Below are positions 1 to 9,400 of a stretch of 31,343 nt of DNA, in pieces. Numbering within the stretch: the first letter of the stretch is position 1; the number at the start of each line of letters is the position of its first letter. A model generated the notes under the pieces. The model did no database searches and was not told where the DNA came from. It worked only from the letters and a program-made list of their open reading frames with translations. The stretch comes from an uncultured Veillonella sp. (GTDB taxonomy: Bacteria > Bacillota > Negativicutes > Veillonellales > Veillonellaceae), in NCBI RefSeq assembly GCF_915069625.1, contig NZ_CAJZFD010000001.1, forward strand, positions 1 through 31,343, written 5' to 3'. Position numbers and translations under genes: made by a program.

Positions 1-31
1 TAGGCATGTAAAATCTCTTTATATTTATTAA

Positions 32-934
32 CTAGTGAAATACATCTGGAGGTGTTTCAATTTGTTCGCCATAGAAACGACGTGTCCACTTCCAACGATT
101 GTGAAGCCAGAACCAATCTTCAGGATATCGACGAATATAATCTTCAATAAACTCATTTAAAAGAGTTGTGGTAACCGCTATATCACGCTTTTTATCGTCT
201 GTACGTTCCACATAAATTGGTGGATGTACCTCAATCTCATATTTTTCAGAAAACGGACTATAATGTATAGTCACAAAAATGATTGGTACGTCTTGCATAC
301 GAGCCAATACAGCTGGACCTGCTGCCGTTAAAGTTTCATAACCAAAGAATGGAACAAGTACACCATCATCACCAGGATCCTGATCCATAATAAGGCCTAA
401 AAAAGCACCTTTTTTAAGTTCATTGATCATTTCTCGTACACCAGTTTTATAGGTTACATGTTGGTGCATGATACGACGATATTCATTGATAAACTTGTCC
501 GCATCACCATTCTGTTTCATTGCCACAGAAATCAACGGATACCCTTCCGAAGCAAGAACACCGCCAAGGAGTTCCCAGTTACCACTGTGAACAGCGGCTA
601 AGATTGCACCTCGACCATTTTCCAAGGCATCATCTAAGTACTCTCGATTAATAAACTCCACCATATCTTTGTATGCGCCATCCTTAATCTCTGGATAGCG
701 TAATACATCAATAATCATGCGACCAAAGCGTGTAGTACTAGCTTTCGCAATACGTCGAGCTTCTTTTGGATCATCTGTAATATTACAGAATAGAATTTGG
801 CCGATTGCTAGGCGCTTGCGTTTAGGCGGCACCGCTAGCCACGCAATTTCACCAAGCAATGTACCAATAGCATATTGCAAACCTTTAGGTAATAAGCAAA
901 TAAAGGCACTAAAGATTTTCATAAACCTATACAT
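32..934 (-). CDS. lpxL: Lipid A biosynthesis late acyltransferase (LpxL/HtrB family)
   Basis: This 300-residue protein belongs to the LpxL/LpxM family, which transfers a secondary acyl chain from acyl-ACP onto Kdo-lipid IVA at the cytoplasmic face of the inner membrane. The family catalytic HX4E motif is visible as H116-SGNW-E121. A hydrophobic N-terminus (about residues 5-35) fits membrane attachment, and the C-terminal WFWLHNRWKW stretch is typical. Length matches the family (about 300). The ATG at 934 follows a GGAGAG ribosome binding site at 945-950, and the gene starts 6 bases after the lpxD stop, so the two are surely co-transcribed. A second Met at codon 5 is a less likely start. Which acyl chain and which position (LpxL, LpxM or LpxP type) cannot be told from sequence alone. 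Confidence 0.88.
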   Translation of the reverse strand: MYRFMKIFSAFICLLPKGLQYAIGTLLGEIAWLAVPPKRKRLAIGQILFCNITDDPKEARRIAKASTTRFGRMIIDVLRYPEIKDGAYKDMVEFINREYLDDALENGRGAILAAVHSGNWELLGGVLASEGYPLISVAMKQNGDADKFINEYRRIMHQHVTYKTGVREMINELKKGAFLGLIMDQDPGDDGVLVPFFGYETLTAAGPAVLARMQDVPIIFVTIHYSPFSEKYEIEVHPPIYVERTDDKKRDIAVTTTLLNEFIEDYIRRYPEDWFWLHNRWKWTRRFYGEQIETPPDVFH

Positions 935-940
935 GGATTA

Positions 941-1972
941 TTAGCTCTCCTTAAGCTGTGCTTTCAAAGCGTCAATTTCTTTTTGTAATTGTTTTACAGT
1001 TTTCACCATATCTGGCAAACGATTTTCATAAGCAGCCAATTTTAACCATTCTTTATGAGGTCTCATTGGATAGCCTGCCATAATAGAGTTGGATGGTACA
1101 TTACCTGTAATACCAGTTTTACCAGCAAATTGTACATTATCACCAATCGTAATATGACCAGTACAACCAGTTTGTCCAGCAAAGATAACATGATTACCAC
1201 ATTTAGTACTTCCGGCAATACCAACCTGAGCGATTAGGAAGCAATCTTCACCAATCTCAACATTGTGACCAAGATGAACAAGATTGTCAATCTTCGTACC
1301 ACGACGTACTAAAGTAGAGCCCATTGTAGCATTGTCGATAGTTGTACAAGAACCAACTTCAACATCATCTTCAAGAATAACATTACCAACTTGTGGTATA
1401 TGTGTATGTACACCATTTTCTGTAGCAAAACCGAAGCCTTCGCCACCAATTACTGCTTTAGCACGTAATACAACGCGTTTGCCTAAAATACAATTTTCAT
1501 GAACAATAGCGCCAGCGTAAATATCAGAACCTTCACCAATACGCACATTGTGCCCAATATAAACATATGGACGAATTGTTACATCATCACCAATGACTGC
1601 ATTATCATTAATAACACAATAGGCACCAATAGCAACATTTTTGCCAATTGTTACATTGTTACCAATAATAGCTGTGCTATGCACTTCTCTAGGAACAACA
1701 ACAGGTGGATGGAAGAGTTCTAATACTTGTGCAAATGCTGCTTTTGCATTATCGACTACGATTTGTGCCATCGGTGCATCTTTCACTTCAGATTCAACGA
1801 TCACAGCACCCGCTTGGCATAACGCAATATGTTCAACATATTCACCTACTGCAAAAGTTATGGATTGTTTTACTGCTTGTTCAAAGCTACGTGTTTCAGT
1901 AATAACAATAGAGCCATCACCTACAACACGACCGCCTACTAATGTTGCGAGTTCCTGTAAAGTTTTTTCCAA
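941..1972 (-). CDS. lpxD: UDP-3-O-acylglucosamine N-acyltransferase LpxD
   Basis: LpxD catalyses the third step of lipid A synthesis in the cytoplasm, N-acylating UDP-3-O-acyl-glucosamine with a 3-hydroxyacyl chain from ACP. The 343-residue protein has the family layout: an N-terminal uridine-binding domain (about 1-100), a left-handed beta helix of hexapeptide repeats (about 100-300, for example NNVTIG, KNVAIG, DDVTIR) and a C-terminal helix rich in Lys and Gln (about 318-343). H236 in LGHNVEIG matches the catalytic histidine of the family. The start is a TTG (1970-1972), chosen because a near-perfect Shine-Dalgarno lies 6 bases upstream and the protein then begins where the family does. It sits 31 bases after a Skp-like gene and just ahead of the acyltransferase. 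Confidence 0.96.
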   Translation of the reverse strand: MEKTLQELATLVGGRVVGDGSIVITETRSFEQAVKQSITFAVGEYVEHIALCQAGAVIVESEVKDAPMAQIVVDNAKAAFAQVLELFHPPVVVPREVHSTAIIGNNVTIGKNVAIGAYCVINDNAVIGDDVTIRPYVYIGHNVRIGEGSDIYAGAIVHENCILGKRVVLRAKAVIGGEGFGFATENGVHTHIPQVGNVILEDDVEVGSCTTIDNATMGSTLVRRGTKIDNLVHLGHNVEIGEDCFLIAQVGIAGSTKCGNHVIFAGQTGCTGHITIGDNVQFAGKTGITGNVPSNSIMAGYPMRPHKEWLKLAAYENRLPDMVKTVKQLQKEIDALKAQLKES

Positions 1973-1978
1973 GGTAAA

Positions 1979-1988
1979 CTCCTCCCCC
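1979..1988 (-). promoter_or_regulatory. Ribosome binding site setting a TTG start for lpxD
   Basis: The minus strand reads GGGGGAGGAG here, followed by 6 bases and then TTG. This strong site at ideal spacing supports the TTG at 1972 as the true lpxD start. Confidence 0.8.
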
Positions 1989-2003
1989 TGTGATAATTCT
2001 TAA

Positions 2004-2534
2004 TTATTGTGCACTTTCTTCACTATTAACTGCTGTAGCTTGACCAGATTGTTGAGCATTTTGTTGCGCATCTTGTTGTTCTTGCGCTTTAGCTGCATTT
2101 TCAGCTTCCTTAATTTGGTCATCAGAAGCTTTACCCATTTTAGCGATCAAGTCGTCAGTTACATCAGAACCGCCACCTACAACAGCACCTTTTTCAATAA
2201 CTACATCAAGTTTTTTCTCTTTTACAAGTTCACCAACTTTTTGTTCTTGATATTGACGATATTCTTGAGCTTTTGCATTTGCAAAGGCATTTAATTCTTG
2301 ATTAGCTTGGTTAAATACATTTTGTTTAGATGCTTCATCAGCAGCGGCGATTTTAGCATCTAGCTCAGCTTTTTTAGCGTTAATTTCTTTAGTAATTTCA
2401 ATACCTTTTTCAGTACTATTTGCTACTTTCACGCTATCAACGTAACCAACATTATTAGAACCACAACCACCTAAAATAGCCATGGAAGCTACTAAAGATG
2501 CACCTAATACTAAAGATTTAATACGTTTATTCAT
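2004..2534 (-). CDS. Skp/OmpH-family chaperone predicted to be a lipoprotein
   Basis: This is a 176-residue OmpH/Skp family protein. Family members are envelope chaperones that hold unfolded outer-membrane proteins. The N-terminus is a signal peptide ending in the lipobox ILGGC, so C24 should be lipidated; classical Skp is soluble, so anchoring is unusual. The mature protein starts with the family beta strand (VGYVDSVKV), has a Lys/Glu/Ala-rich coiled coil (about 40-110) and returns to the second beta element (LDVVIEKGAVVGGGSDVTDD). The last 35 residues are Gln/Ala-rich low complexity. The ATG at 2534 follows AAGGAGT at good spacing. It is the third of three adjacent OmpH paralogues between bamA and lpxD, 11 bases after the second. 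Confidence 0.87.
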   Translation of the reverse strand: MNKRIKSLVLGASLVASMAILGGCGSNNVGYVDSVKVANSTEKGIEITKEINAKKAELDAKIAAADEASKQNVFNQANQELNAFANAKAQEYRQYQEQKVGELVKEKKLDVVIEKGAVVGGGSDVTDDLIAKMGKASDDQIKEAENAAKAQEQQDAQQNAQQSGQATAVNSEESAQ

Positions 2535-2545
2535 AATATAACTCC

Positions 2546-3517
2546 TTATTGAACTCGATAGGACGCCTTCACTGCATCAGTAATATCAAGCCCCTTAATA
2601 TTACCACCATCATCGATGATGACTAAATCCAAATGTTGTTCCTCTGCAATAATTGCTACGCGCATACGAACATCTTCTAAAATGGCTTCATGAAGTGCAC
2701 TCACTTCAGCTTCTTTATCTGAAAGCTTTTTAGCCCAAGAATCATTCCAATCCTGTGCTACAGGTAAGTTATTATTAGCAATGATCGATTGTGCTTGTTG
2801 TTGAACCATAGTATCTCGTTTAGCCGCCAATTCCTTTTGTAAGGATGCAGCATATTGGTTAAGTTCTTCTTGACCTTTTTGTTGCATAGGCGCAAGTTCT
2901 GCCTGTACTTTAGCCTTAATAGAGTCTACATCAAGATTCGATGGTTTTCTCTTAGCTAATAATTCCTTTAATCGCTCCTCTTTCTTAGCCTTCTCTGCCA
3001 TAGCTGCTTGCTTTTGTGCATCATCAATATACACACGAGCATCATAAGCATATAAATCTAATTGGAGATTAACGATTTCAAGATCATATTCATTGGAACT
3101 AACCTTTAATTCCGACAAATATTTTTGAGTAAGTTCGTTTCGTTTTGCATTCAATTGCTGATTCAATTCATTTTCTTTTGTTGCAATACGAGTTTGCAAT
3201 TCCACCGTAAGAGCATCTGACAAGGTTGAATCTAATGCAAGAGATTTCAACTGTTCCTCTTGTGTCTCTGACTTGGCATTTAAAGCTTGTTGTTCTAATT
3301 CATATTGACGTTGCAAAAGATCCAATTCATTTTTAGCTTGTTTATAATCCTCATAAGAAGGATTAAATTCTAATACATCATCAATACGTACAACACCTAT
3401 TGATACCCCATCAGGACTCTGCTGACGATTTGTCACAAATCCATAGGCCCAAACCATAGCACATAATGCAACAACGAGAAATATGGCAAATCCGATATAT
3501 CGTTTTTTCCCGTTCAT
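2546..3517 (-). CDS. Long membrane-anchored OmpH/Skp-like coiled-coil protein
   Basis: This 323-residue protein has an N-terminal transmembrane helix (about 8-28, probably uncleaved), then a first OmpH-like beta element (SIGVVRIDDVLEFNPS, about 39-54). Two long Gln/Lys/Glu-rich coiled-coil stretches follow (about 55-190 and 195-245), and the protein closes with the typical OmpH C-terminal element HLDLVIIDDGG...LDITDAV (about 295-316). It is about twice the length of Skp, so it may carry longer or doubled tentacles. Role inferred from family and position: a periplasmic holdase for outer-membrane proteins, tethered to the inner membrane. The ATG at 3517 has an AGGGAG site 7 bases upstream. It lies 29 bases after the first paralogue and 11 bases before the lipoprotein paralogue. 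Confidence 0.8.
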   Translation of the reverse strand: MNGKKRYIGFAIFLVVALCAMVWAYGFVTNRQQSPDGVSIGVVRIDDVLEFNPSYEDYKQAKNELDLLQRQYELEQQALNAKSETQEEQLKSLALDSTLSDALTVELQTRIATKENELNQQLNAKRNELTQKYLSELKVSSNEYDLEIVNLQLDLYAYDARVYIDDAQKQAAMAEKAKKEERLKELLAKRKPSNLDVDSIKAKVQAELAPMQQKGQEELNQYAASLQKELAAKRDTMVQQQAQSIIANNNLPVAQDWNDSWAKKLSDKEAEVSALHEAILEDVRMRVAIIAEEQHLDLVIIDDGGNIKGLDITDAVKASYRVQ

Positions 3518-3546
3518 TGTCGTTCTCCCTTACATAGAACTACAGT

Positions 3547-4035
3547 TTATTTTTTTGCATCAGTAGCTAGTTTTTTTAATACTTGATCTGTAATATCAAC
3601 GCCACCGTATAGTACTGTGTCTTTAGTCATAACAACGCTAAGACCTTTAGCGTCGCCCACTGCTTTTGCAGCTTCCATAGCTTTATCTTGAACAGATTTA
3701 GCAATTTCTTGATCTTTTTTTGCTAAGTTTTGACGTGCTTCTTCAGCGAGCTTTTGTTTAGTCGCATCATCTTGTGCTGCATCAATTTTAGCTTGTGTTT
3801 CTTGTTGTAATTGGCTTTGATAGCTCATGTATTCCTGAGCTGCAGAGATATAAATTGGATTATCTTGAGACATCATACGAGATGTATCGATAACACCAAT
3901 TGTACTATTACCACTATTACCGCTTGGTGTAGCCATTTGTGTATACGCTAATGCGCCAATACCAATAATAAAAATAGCAGCAATGACGATGGAAAAGATT
4001 TTCACATTCGCCTTGTTGTTCATCATTCGCATCAT
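3547..4035 (-). CDS. Skp/OmpH-family chaperone with N-terminal membrane segment
   Basis: This 162-residue OmpH/Skp-like protein is the first of three after bamA. A strongly hydrophobic segment (about 12-31) follows a short basic N-terminus and may be an anchor or an uncleaved signal; no lipobox is present. A Ser/Gly/Asn-rich linker leads to the OmpH start strand (STIGVIDTSRMM, about 44-55). A Gln/Ala/Lys-rich coiled coil spans about 60-125, and the C-terminal element GLSVVMTKDTVLYGGVDITD matches the family. The start has four candidate Met codons (1, 2, 4, 5); the first, at 4035, is 9 bases from a GAGGG site. Adjacency of skp to bamA is conserved in many diderm bacteria, which supports the assignment. 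Confidence 0.88.
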   Translation of the reverse strand: MMRMMNNKANVKIFSIVIAAIFIIGIGALAYTQMATPSGNSGNSTIGVIDTSRMMSQDNPIYISAAQEYMSYQSQLQQETQAKIDAAQDDATKQKLAEEARQNLAKKDQEIAKSVQDKAMEAAKAVGDAKGLSVVMTKDTVLYGGVDITDQVLKKLATDAKK

Positions 4036-4100
4036 AATAGAGTGCCCTCATTTCTTTAAATTACTGCATCAAAGGATGCCATATAGAGATATTGGTGAAA

Positions 4101-4119
4101 GCCTCTTTAGAAAAGAGGC
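4101..4119 (-). other. Perfect hairpin between bamA and the first skp-like gene
   Basis: GCCTCTTT and AAAGAGGC form a perfect 8-bp stem around a 3-base loop, 23 bases after the bamA stop. Only three T residues follow on the minus strand, so it is a weak terminator at best. It could be an attenuator that lowers expression of the downstream skp-lpx genes, or an RNA-processing or 3'-protecting element. Confidence 0.5.
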
Positions 4120-4142
4120 CTCCACCATATACATTTACTATA

Positions 4143-6314
4143 TTAGAATTGTGTGCCGAAGCTGAAGTGGAATTTATTTTTATGTTTACCCACGCCATAA
4201 TCAAGTTTAACTGGGCCAATTGGTGTAGTAATACGAACACCAGCACCAACGCCATAGTTAAATGTTTTCTTGCTGTTGTACCAAGATACATTTGGTGCAT
4301 CCCATGCATCACCGATATCAGTGAACAATACACCACTAACCTTTTTAACGATTGGGAAGCGGAATTCCAATGTAGCATTGTACATATACTTGCCACGGAA
4401 TTGATCATCTTCGTAACCACGTAAGGAGTCTGCACCACCCAATGTGAACAATTGGCTATAAGGAGCATCACCTTGGATAAAACCACCACGCGCGCGGAAT
4501 GCCAATACATTCTTAGCACCTAGTTTTTTATACATACGTGCTTCAGCTGTGAATTTGTAGAAGTCGAAGTCACCGCCTAAGCCATGACCAGCCCATTGTG
4601 CTGTATAAGAAATACGACGACCACGTGTAGGTTCATAAATATTATCACGGGAATCGTATACCTTTTGCCATGTAATGGAATTGATACGGCCAAAGTTTTT
4701 ATCTACATATTTATCATTTGCAAAGTTGTAGGAACCATTATTCCAATTTTTACCTTTGCCCGCATTTTTATCATAACGGAAGCCGGAGCTGTCATCATCA
4801 TCCCATTTATAAGAATCTTTACGGGATTCAAGAGTTAAGTAATCACGAGTATATTCCCCTGTTTGACGACCGAAGGAAATATTGAAACCACGAGATTTCT
4901 TGTTATATTCAGCTACTTCATTACCATCTTCGTTGTAATCAGTGTATTCATCTTCACGGTTGAAGAAGGAGAAGCCCAAGGATGTACCTTTGCTATCAAT
5001 CCAAGGTTTCAAGTAAGAGATTTGGTAGTTTTTGTATTTTTTCTTACCACCGATTTCCCAGTGAACTTTGAATTTATCACCAGTACCGCGGAAGTTATCT
5101 TCACCAAATTCAATGATACCCATCAAACCATCAGATTTAGAGTAACCAGCACCTAATGTAATAGTACCTGTTTTATGTTCCAAAACATCGATTTCAATGA
5201 TTACATTGTTAGGGTCTTGATCACCTGGCAACATGCGAACATTTACATCATCAAAGAAGCCTAGGTTGTATACGCGTTCTACAGAACGGCGTACCAAGAA
5301 TTTATTGAAAGGTTTACCTTTCTTTTGAACGAATTCGCGAGTAATAACTTTATCGCGAGTTTTCTTGTTACCAGCAGGAATGATATCTTCAACAATACCT
5401 TCTACGATATGAACATGAAGCACGCCTTGGTCATCTACGCGAATACCATCAACGTGTGCCAACATGTAGCCATCACGAGCGTATGCTGCGTTGATACCTT
5501 GAACCTTTTGGCCTACGTATACAGAGTTAAGAACTTGACCTGGTTGAAGATCCATGAATTTAGTCAATACTTCAGAAGTATAAACTGTATTACCTTCGAA
5601 TGCCACGCCAGTAGTAATCGGATTTACTGTAACAGCAAAGTCCAATTTAACGCCTTCAGGTACTGTTGTAAATACAGGGTTTACTTCAGAGAAGTAACCA
5701 GTATTACCAAGGTTAGTTACGTCTTTAAATACGCCATCAACAGATACAGCATCGCCGATTTTTTCTGTCAAGATAGGCAATAATTGTGCTTGTTGTTCAG
5801 CTGTTACACCAGAAATAGATAAACCAGTAATCAATTTACCTACATATGGATTAATAGACTCAGCATTAGCAGATGTAACATATTGAGCTTCTACAGTTGT
5901 AACAGCTTGAGTTTGGCCATTTTCAGCAGCCTTATCGAGGTCAGTACCACCAGTAGTTTTAGACACCATTTTTACTTGTTTGTCATCTGTTTTCAAAGCA
6001 GCATTATTAACTGTAACAGTTCCGTCAGAACCTCTAACTACAGTACCATCGCTAGATACAGTTGTATCACCACGAGCTGCTAAGATAGCTGCATCAGTTT
6101 CATCTTGTGTTGTTGCAGGTGTAGCTGCATCAGCATTGTAAACAGCTTGAGTAGTAGTAGCATCATTAGTAGTTGCTGCACTAGTTGTTGTTGTGTTATT
6201 TAAATCTGGAGTATAGCCAGCTTGTACCTCTGCAGCAAATACACTGCCTGTCCCCATGACAGCAGTCAACACGGATGCTGCAAGCATACTTTTATAGGCT
6301 TTTGGTTTAAACAT
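4143..6314 (-). CDS. bamA: Outer-membrane protein assembly factor BamA (Omp85)
   Basis: BamA folds and inserts beta-barrel proteins into the outer membrane. The 723-residue protein has a signal peptide (about 1-28, ending SVFAAE), then a Thr/Ala-rich low-complexity stretch (about 38-70) and a linker to about 156. Three POTRA-like repeats follow (about 157-232, 233-306 and 307-380), then the Omp85 barrel (381-723). The conserved loop-6 motif appears as LRGY (631-634), and the chain ends in an aromatic residue (FGTQF) like other barrel proteins. Proteobacterial BamA has five POTRAs, so this is a short form. The ATG at 6314 follows AGGAGG at 6320-6325. It leads a gene run with three Skp-like genes, lpxD and an lpxL-type gene. 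Confidence 0.96.
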   Translation of the reverse strand: MFKPKAYKSMLAASVLTAVMGTGSVFAAEVQAGYTPDLNNTTTTSAATTNDATTTQAVYNADAATPATTQDETDAAILAARGDTTVSSDGTVVRGSDGTVTVNNAALKTDDKQVKMVSKTTGGTDLDKAAENGQTQAVTTVEAQYVTSANAESINPYVGKLITGLSISGVTAEQQAQLLPILTEKIGDAVSVDGVFKDVTNLGNTGYFSEVNPVFTTVPEGVKLDFAVTVNPITTGVAFEGNTVYTSEVLTKFMDLQPGQVLNSVYVGQKVQGINAAYARDGYMLAHVDGIRVDDQGVLHVHIVEGIVEDIIPAGNKKTRDKVITREFVQKKGKPFNKFLVRRSVERVYNLGFFDDVNVRMLPGDQDPNNVIIEIDVLEHKTGTITLGAGYSKSDGLMGIIEFGEDNFRGTGDKFKVHWEIGGKKKYKNYQISYLKPWIDSKGTSLGFSFFNREDEYTDYNEDGNEVAEYNKKSRGFNISFGRQTGEYTRDYLTLESRKDSYKWDDDDSSGFRYDKNAGKGKNWNNGSYNFANDKYVDKNFGRINSITWQKVYDSRDNIYEPTRGRRISYTAQWAGHGLGGDFDFYKFTAEARMYKKLGAKNVLAFRARGGFIQGDAPYSQLFTLGGADSLRGYEDDQFRGKYMYNATLEFRFPIVKKVSGVLFTDIGDAWDAPNVSWYNSKKTFNYGVGAGVRITTPIGPVKLDYGVGKHKNKFHFSFGTQF

Positions 6315-6384
6315 AAATTCCTCCTAGAACTCATCCCCATAAAAAGTTTACATCTTGTTTTATAAAGACTAATAAATCTTTATT

Positions 6385-6393
6385 ATTATAGCA
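6385..6393 (-). promoter_or_regulatory. Promoter of bamA (extended -10)
   Basis: The minus strand reads TGC-TATAAT, an extended -10 with a perfect hexamer; no good -35 is seen at 16-18 bases. Transcription would start near 6378, giving a leader of about 64 bases before the bamA ATG. This would separate bamA-skp-lpx expression from tamB. Confidence 0.6.
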
Positions 6394-6446
6394 TAAAATA
6401 CTGGGAATGAGTACTATATTAAACAAATTTTATGAAATTAATATGA

Positions 6447-6483
6447 CTAGAATGTGCATACCCATGGGATTTGCACACTCTAG
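6447..6483 (-). terminator. Hairpin after tamB, possible terminator
   Basis: Twelve-base arms CTAGAGTGTGCA and TGCACATTCTAG pair with a single G-U wobble, and the loop can pair further around CCCATGGG. The element starts about 9 bases after the tamB stop. The tail is AT-rich (TCATATTAATTTC) but lacks a clean T run, so termination may be partial. Confidence 0.5.
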
Positions 6484-6491
6484 CCATAAAC

Positions 6492-9400
6492 TTAGAAGCT
6501 TCTTGTCCAACGACCACCTAAATAATTGTTTCCTTGCGATGTACGCCATGCAGTGAACTTGAGGTTTCGTTTTACAGAATACTCAACACCATATTTATTT
6601 TGTTTATTATTGATACCTTGAGAATAAGTAAGCATTACCTTTGGCACAATATACTTGCCAATTTCAATGTTGTAATTACCTGCTGTTGCCCTATTAGTTG
6701 GTTCATCAGGATCAATGGAACCTGTCGTAATATTAATCCGATCTAAACCTAATGTATTTTGCAATGCATCTTGCACATAGCCAAAGGCAAACATTTGTAA
6801 ACCTGCTGTAGCAACAGCATTCACATCATCATTTGTCAATGTACTACTATTTGAATCTGCACCACGACCAAAGGTTAACATGGAAATAATTTGCTTTCTA
6901 GACAAACTAGGATTAGACGACAAAGTAAGATCCATATGGTCTACAGTCCCTTTTACACCAAGCATAATATTGTAGTTGCTTACATTCGTTTCAGCCTCTA
7001 ATTGTAAGTTTGGTAAATAGGAACCACCTACAAAGTGTGCATTCCCCTTCGTAATATTAAATACATGACTTAAGTATTTGAACGTACCAGATTTAACATC
7101 GAACTGGCCACTAGCAGTTGGGTTTTGTAATGTGCCACCGAAATGAACATCACCACCGATAAACATGTTATATAGAGTTCGATCATATAAGCGTACGCCC
7201 TTGCCAGCATGAATATTAACATCTACACCCATGTTGGTGCTACTTTCACTAGACTGCAAGGAAAGAGGAATCTTAAATTGGATGTTTTCTAGGTCCAAAT
7301 TACCTATCAAGGTAGGTAATCCATCACGTTCCGCAATGTAAAGTTCACCATTTAATGGGCCTCTCACATATTCGCTACGAACATCGAGTCCATCAAGTTG
7401 AACGGCAGCCTTATAGTTGGTAAGCTCATGACCAGACCAATTTACCTTAGCAGCTAAACCAGCACTACCTTTCCCCATATTGATACGAGATTGGAAATCC
7501 CCTTGTTGTCCAGAGAAGATTAAATCTCCGTCAATACCAGTAATTTCATTATCTACATTGGCCAATTTCATAGTACCATTACGTACAGATACTGTGCCGT
7601 ATGCCTCAGGTTGGTCTATAGTCCCTGTAAGCCTAATTGCACCCTTTAACGGCCCCGTTGCATCTTTAACACTAGTAGTAACAAGAGGAATAACAGCCAT
7701 ATCTGCTTCGTTAAAGTCAATTGTTACATCCATAGATTTAGCATCACTAGCTTCTAAATAACCAGATGTATAAAGAGCCGCCAATGGAATTTTACCATAA
7801 ATACTGAGCTTATAGCCTCCTTTAGCGCCTTGAATACGTTGGATTTGAATGACATGATCTTGCATTGTAGCCAACGCAAAGCCTTCATCAATACCAATTC
7901 CATTGAACGAACCGGACTCTACTGCACCAGATAATTCCACCTTAGGATTTTTAGTTTCTCCAGTAACATTCACAACACCTGTTACCCAGCCTGTTGCTTG
8001 AATATCCTTACCTACAAGTGGTAAGAATGGCACTATGTCGACATCCTTTAAGGCTACTTGTAAATCAGCTTGCCCATCGAGATCCAAAGTACCACCCATA
8101 GCAATGAGGCCCTCACCAACAGGTAGTTTTAAAGTGGTAATTTTAAACTTACGATTAGCTAGGCTAGCATCAATTGTTGCATCCCCTACTACCTTATCAT
8201 CAATGCTAACATCGTTAATTTTACCATTTACAATAACACTTGGATTGTCCTTCGTACCTCCAATTTCAACAGAGCCATTTAATTGACCATCGAGGTGCTC
8301 ATCAGCTCGATCTAATAAAGCCAATAAGTTCTTTACACTACCATTGGTAACATCTAAAACACCAAATAACTGTTTACTATCATCGAGCTTCATGCCACCT
8401 TTGGCAACATAACGACCACCATTTGATTCAGCAAACGAAAAATCTTGTACATTTACGACGGATTTATCTGCATACACGTGGCCATGAATATCAGTCAATA
8501 ATTGCCCATTTATAGATAAAGCATCAGATAAAATGTAACCATTAAACTGAGGGTTATCCATAGAACCTGTTATAGTACCACGGCCTGCTAGTAAACCATC
8601 CACCTTATAGTCGGTATTGATGAGCAATCTCCCCATATCGATTTTCTTACCTTCAAAATCAATATTAATAGCCTCTTTTGATACAGTACCGCCACCGGTA
8701 ATAGTCGCACCATAACCTTCAATATCAAAGCGATAAAATTCTAATCTTTCATTTTTATAGTTATACTTTGCAAAAGCGTTAGTTATAAGTTTGCCATATG
8801 CAGACCCATCCCATAAATGAGCTCGGCCTTCTACAATAGGATTGGCTACAGTCCCAGTTATATGGTTATCAGTTTCAAACCATCCTGTAATAGGAATATC
8901 GGTTACAGGACGAATTAGATTTTCAATACGTACAGCACGAGCTTTAGCATTTAAATCTAGGGCGTCAGTATTGATATTATACCAACCGGTAATATCATAG
9001 CCACCACTACCGTCACCAATATGACCATTTGTAATTGTTAGAACATGATTGTCTAAAGTAATATCACTATGAATATCATTAAAATGAGCACCCTTATAGA
9101 GAACCTCTTGCCCCCATACAGTACCAGTCACATTAGGATTATCTAAGGCGCCTTTTACATTAATAGATGTGCTAACAGTACCAGCAACATCGTCACCTAT
9201 GATTGAACTAAGTGATGTTAACGGTAACGCATTACCAGAAATTGTGGCATCCACTTGACCATTTTGAATAGAACCATATCCACTAAAGGATCCAGTTCCC
9301 ATATTTCCAACCATAGTTATATTGGTAAGATTGTCACTATGGGTTAGATCCGCTTTTACAGAATCCAACACTATACCACGGACCCCAATCTGATGGCCCT

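Noticed and set aside
1..31. A possible ATG on the minus strand at 7 that could begin the next lipid A gene after the acyltransferase.
   Set aside because: Only two full codons are visible and the upstream AAAGAGA is a weak ribosome site; no identity can be supported.
4061..4519. A 152-codon minus-strand open frame overlapping the end of bamA.
   Set aside because: It is out of frame with the strongly supported bamA C-terminus and has no ribosome site or recognisable domain.
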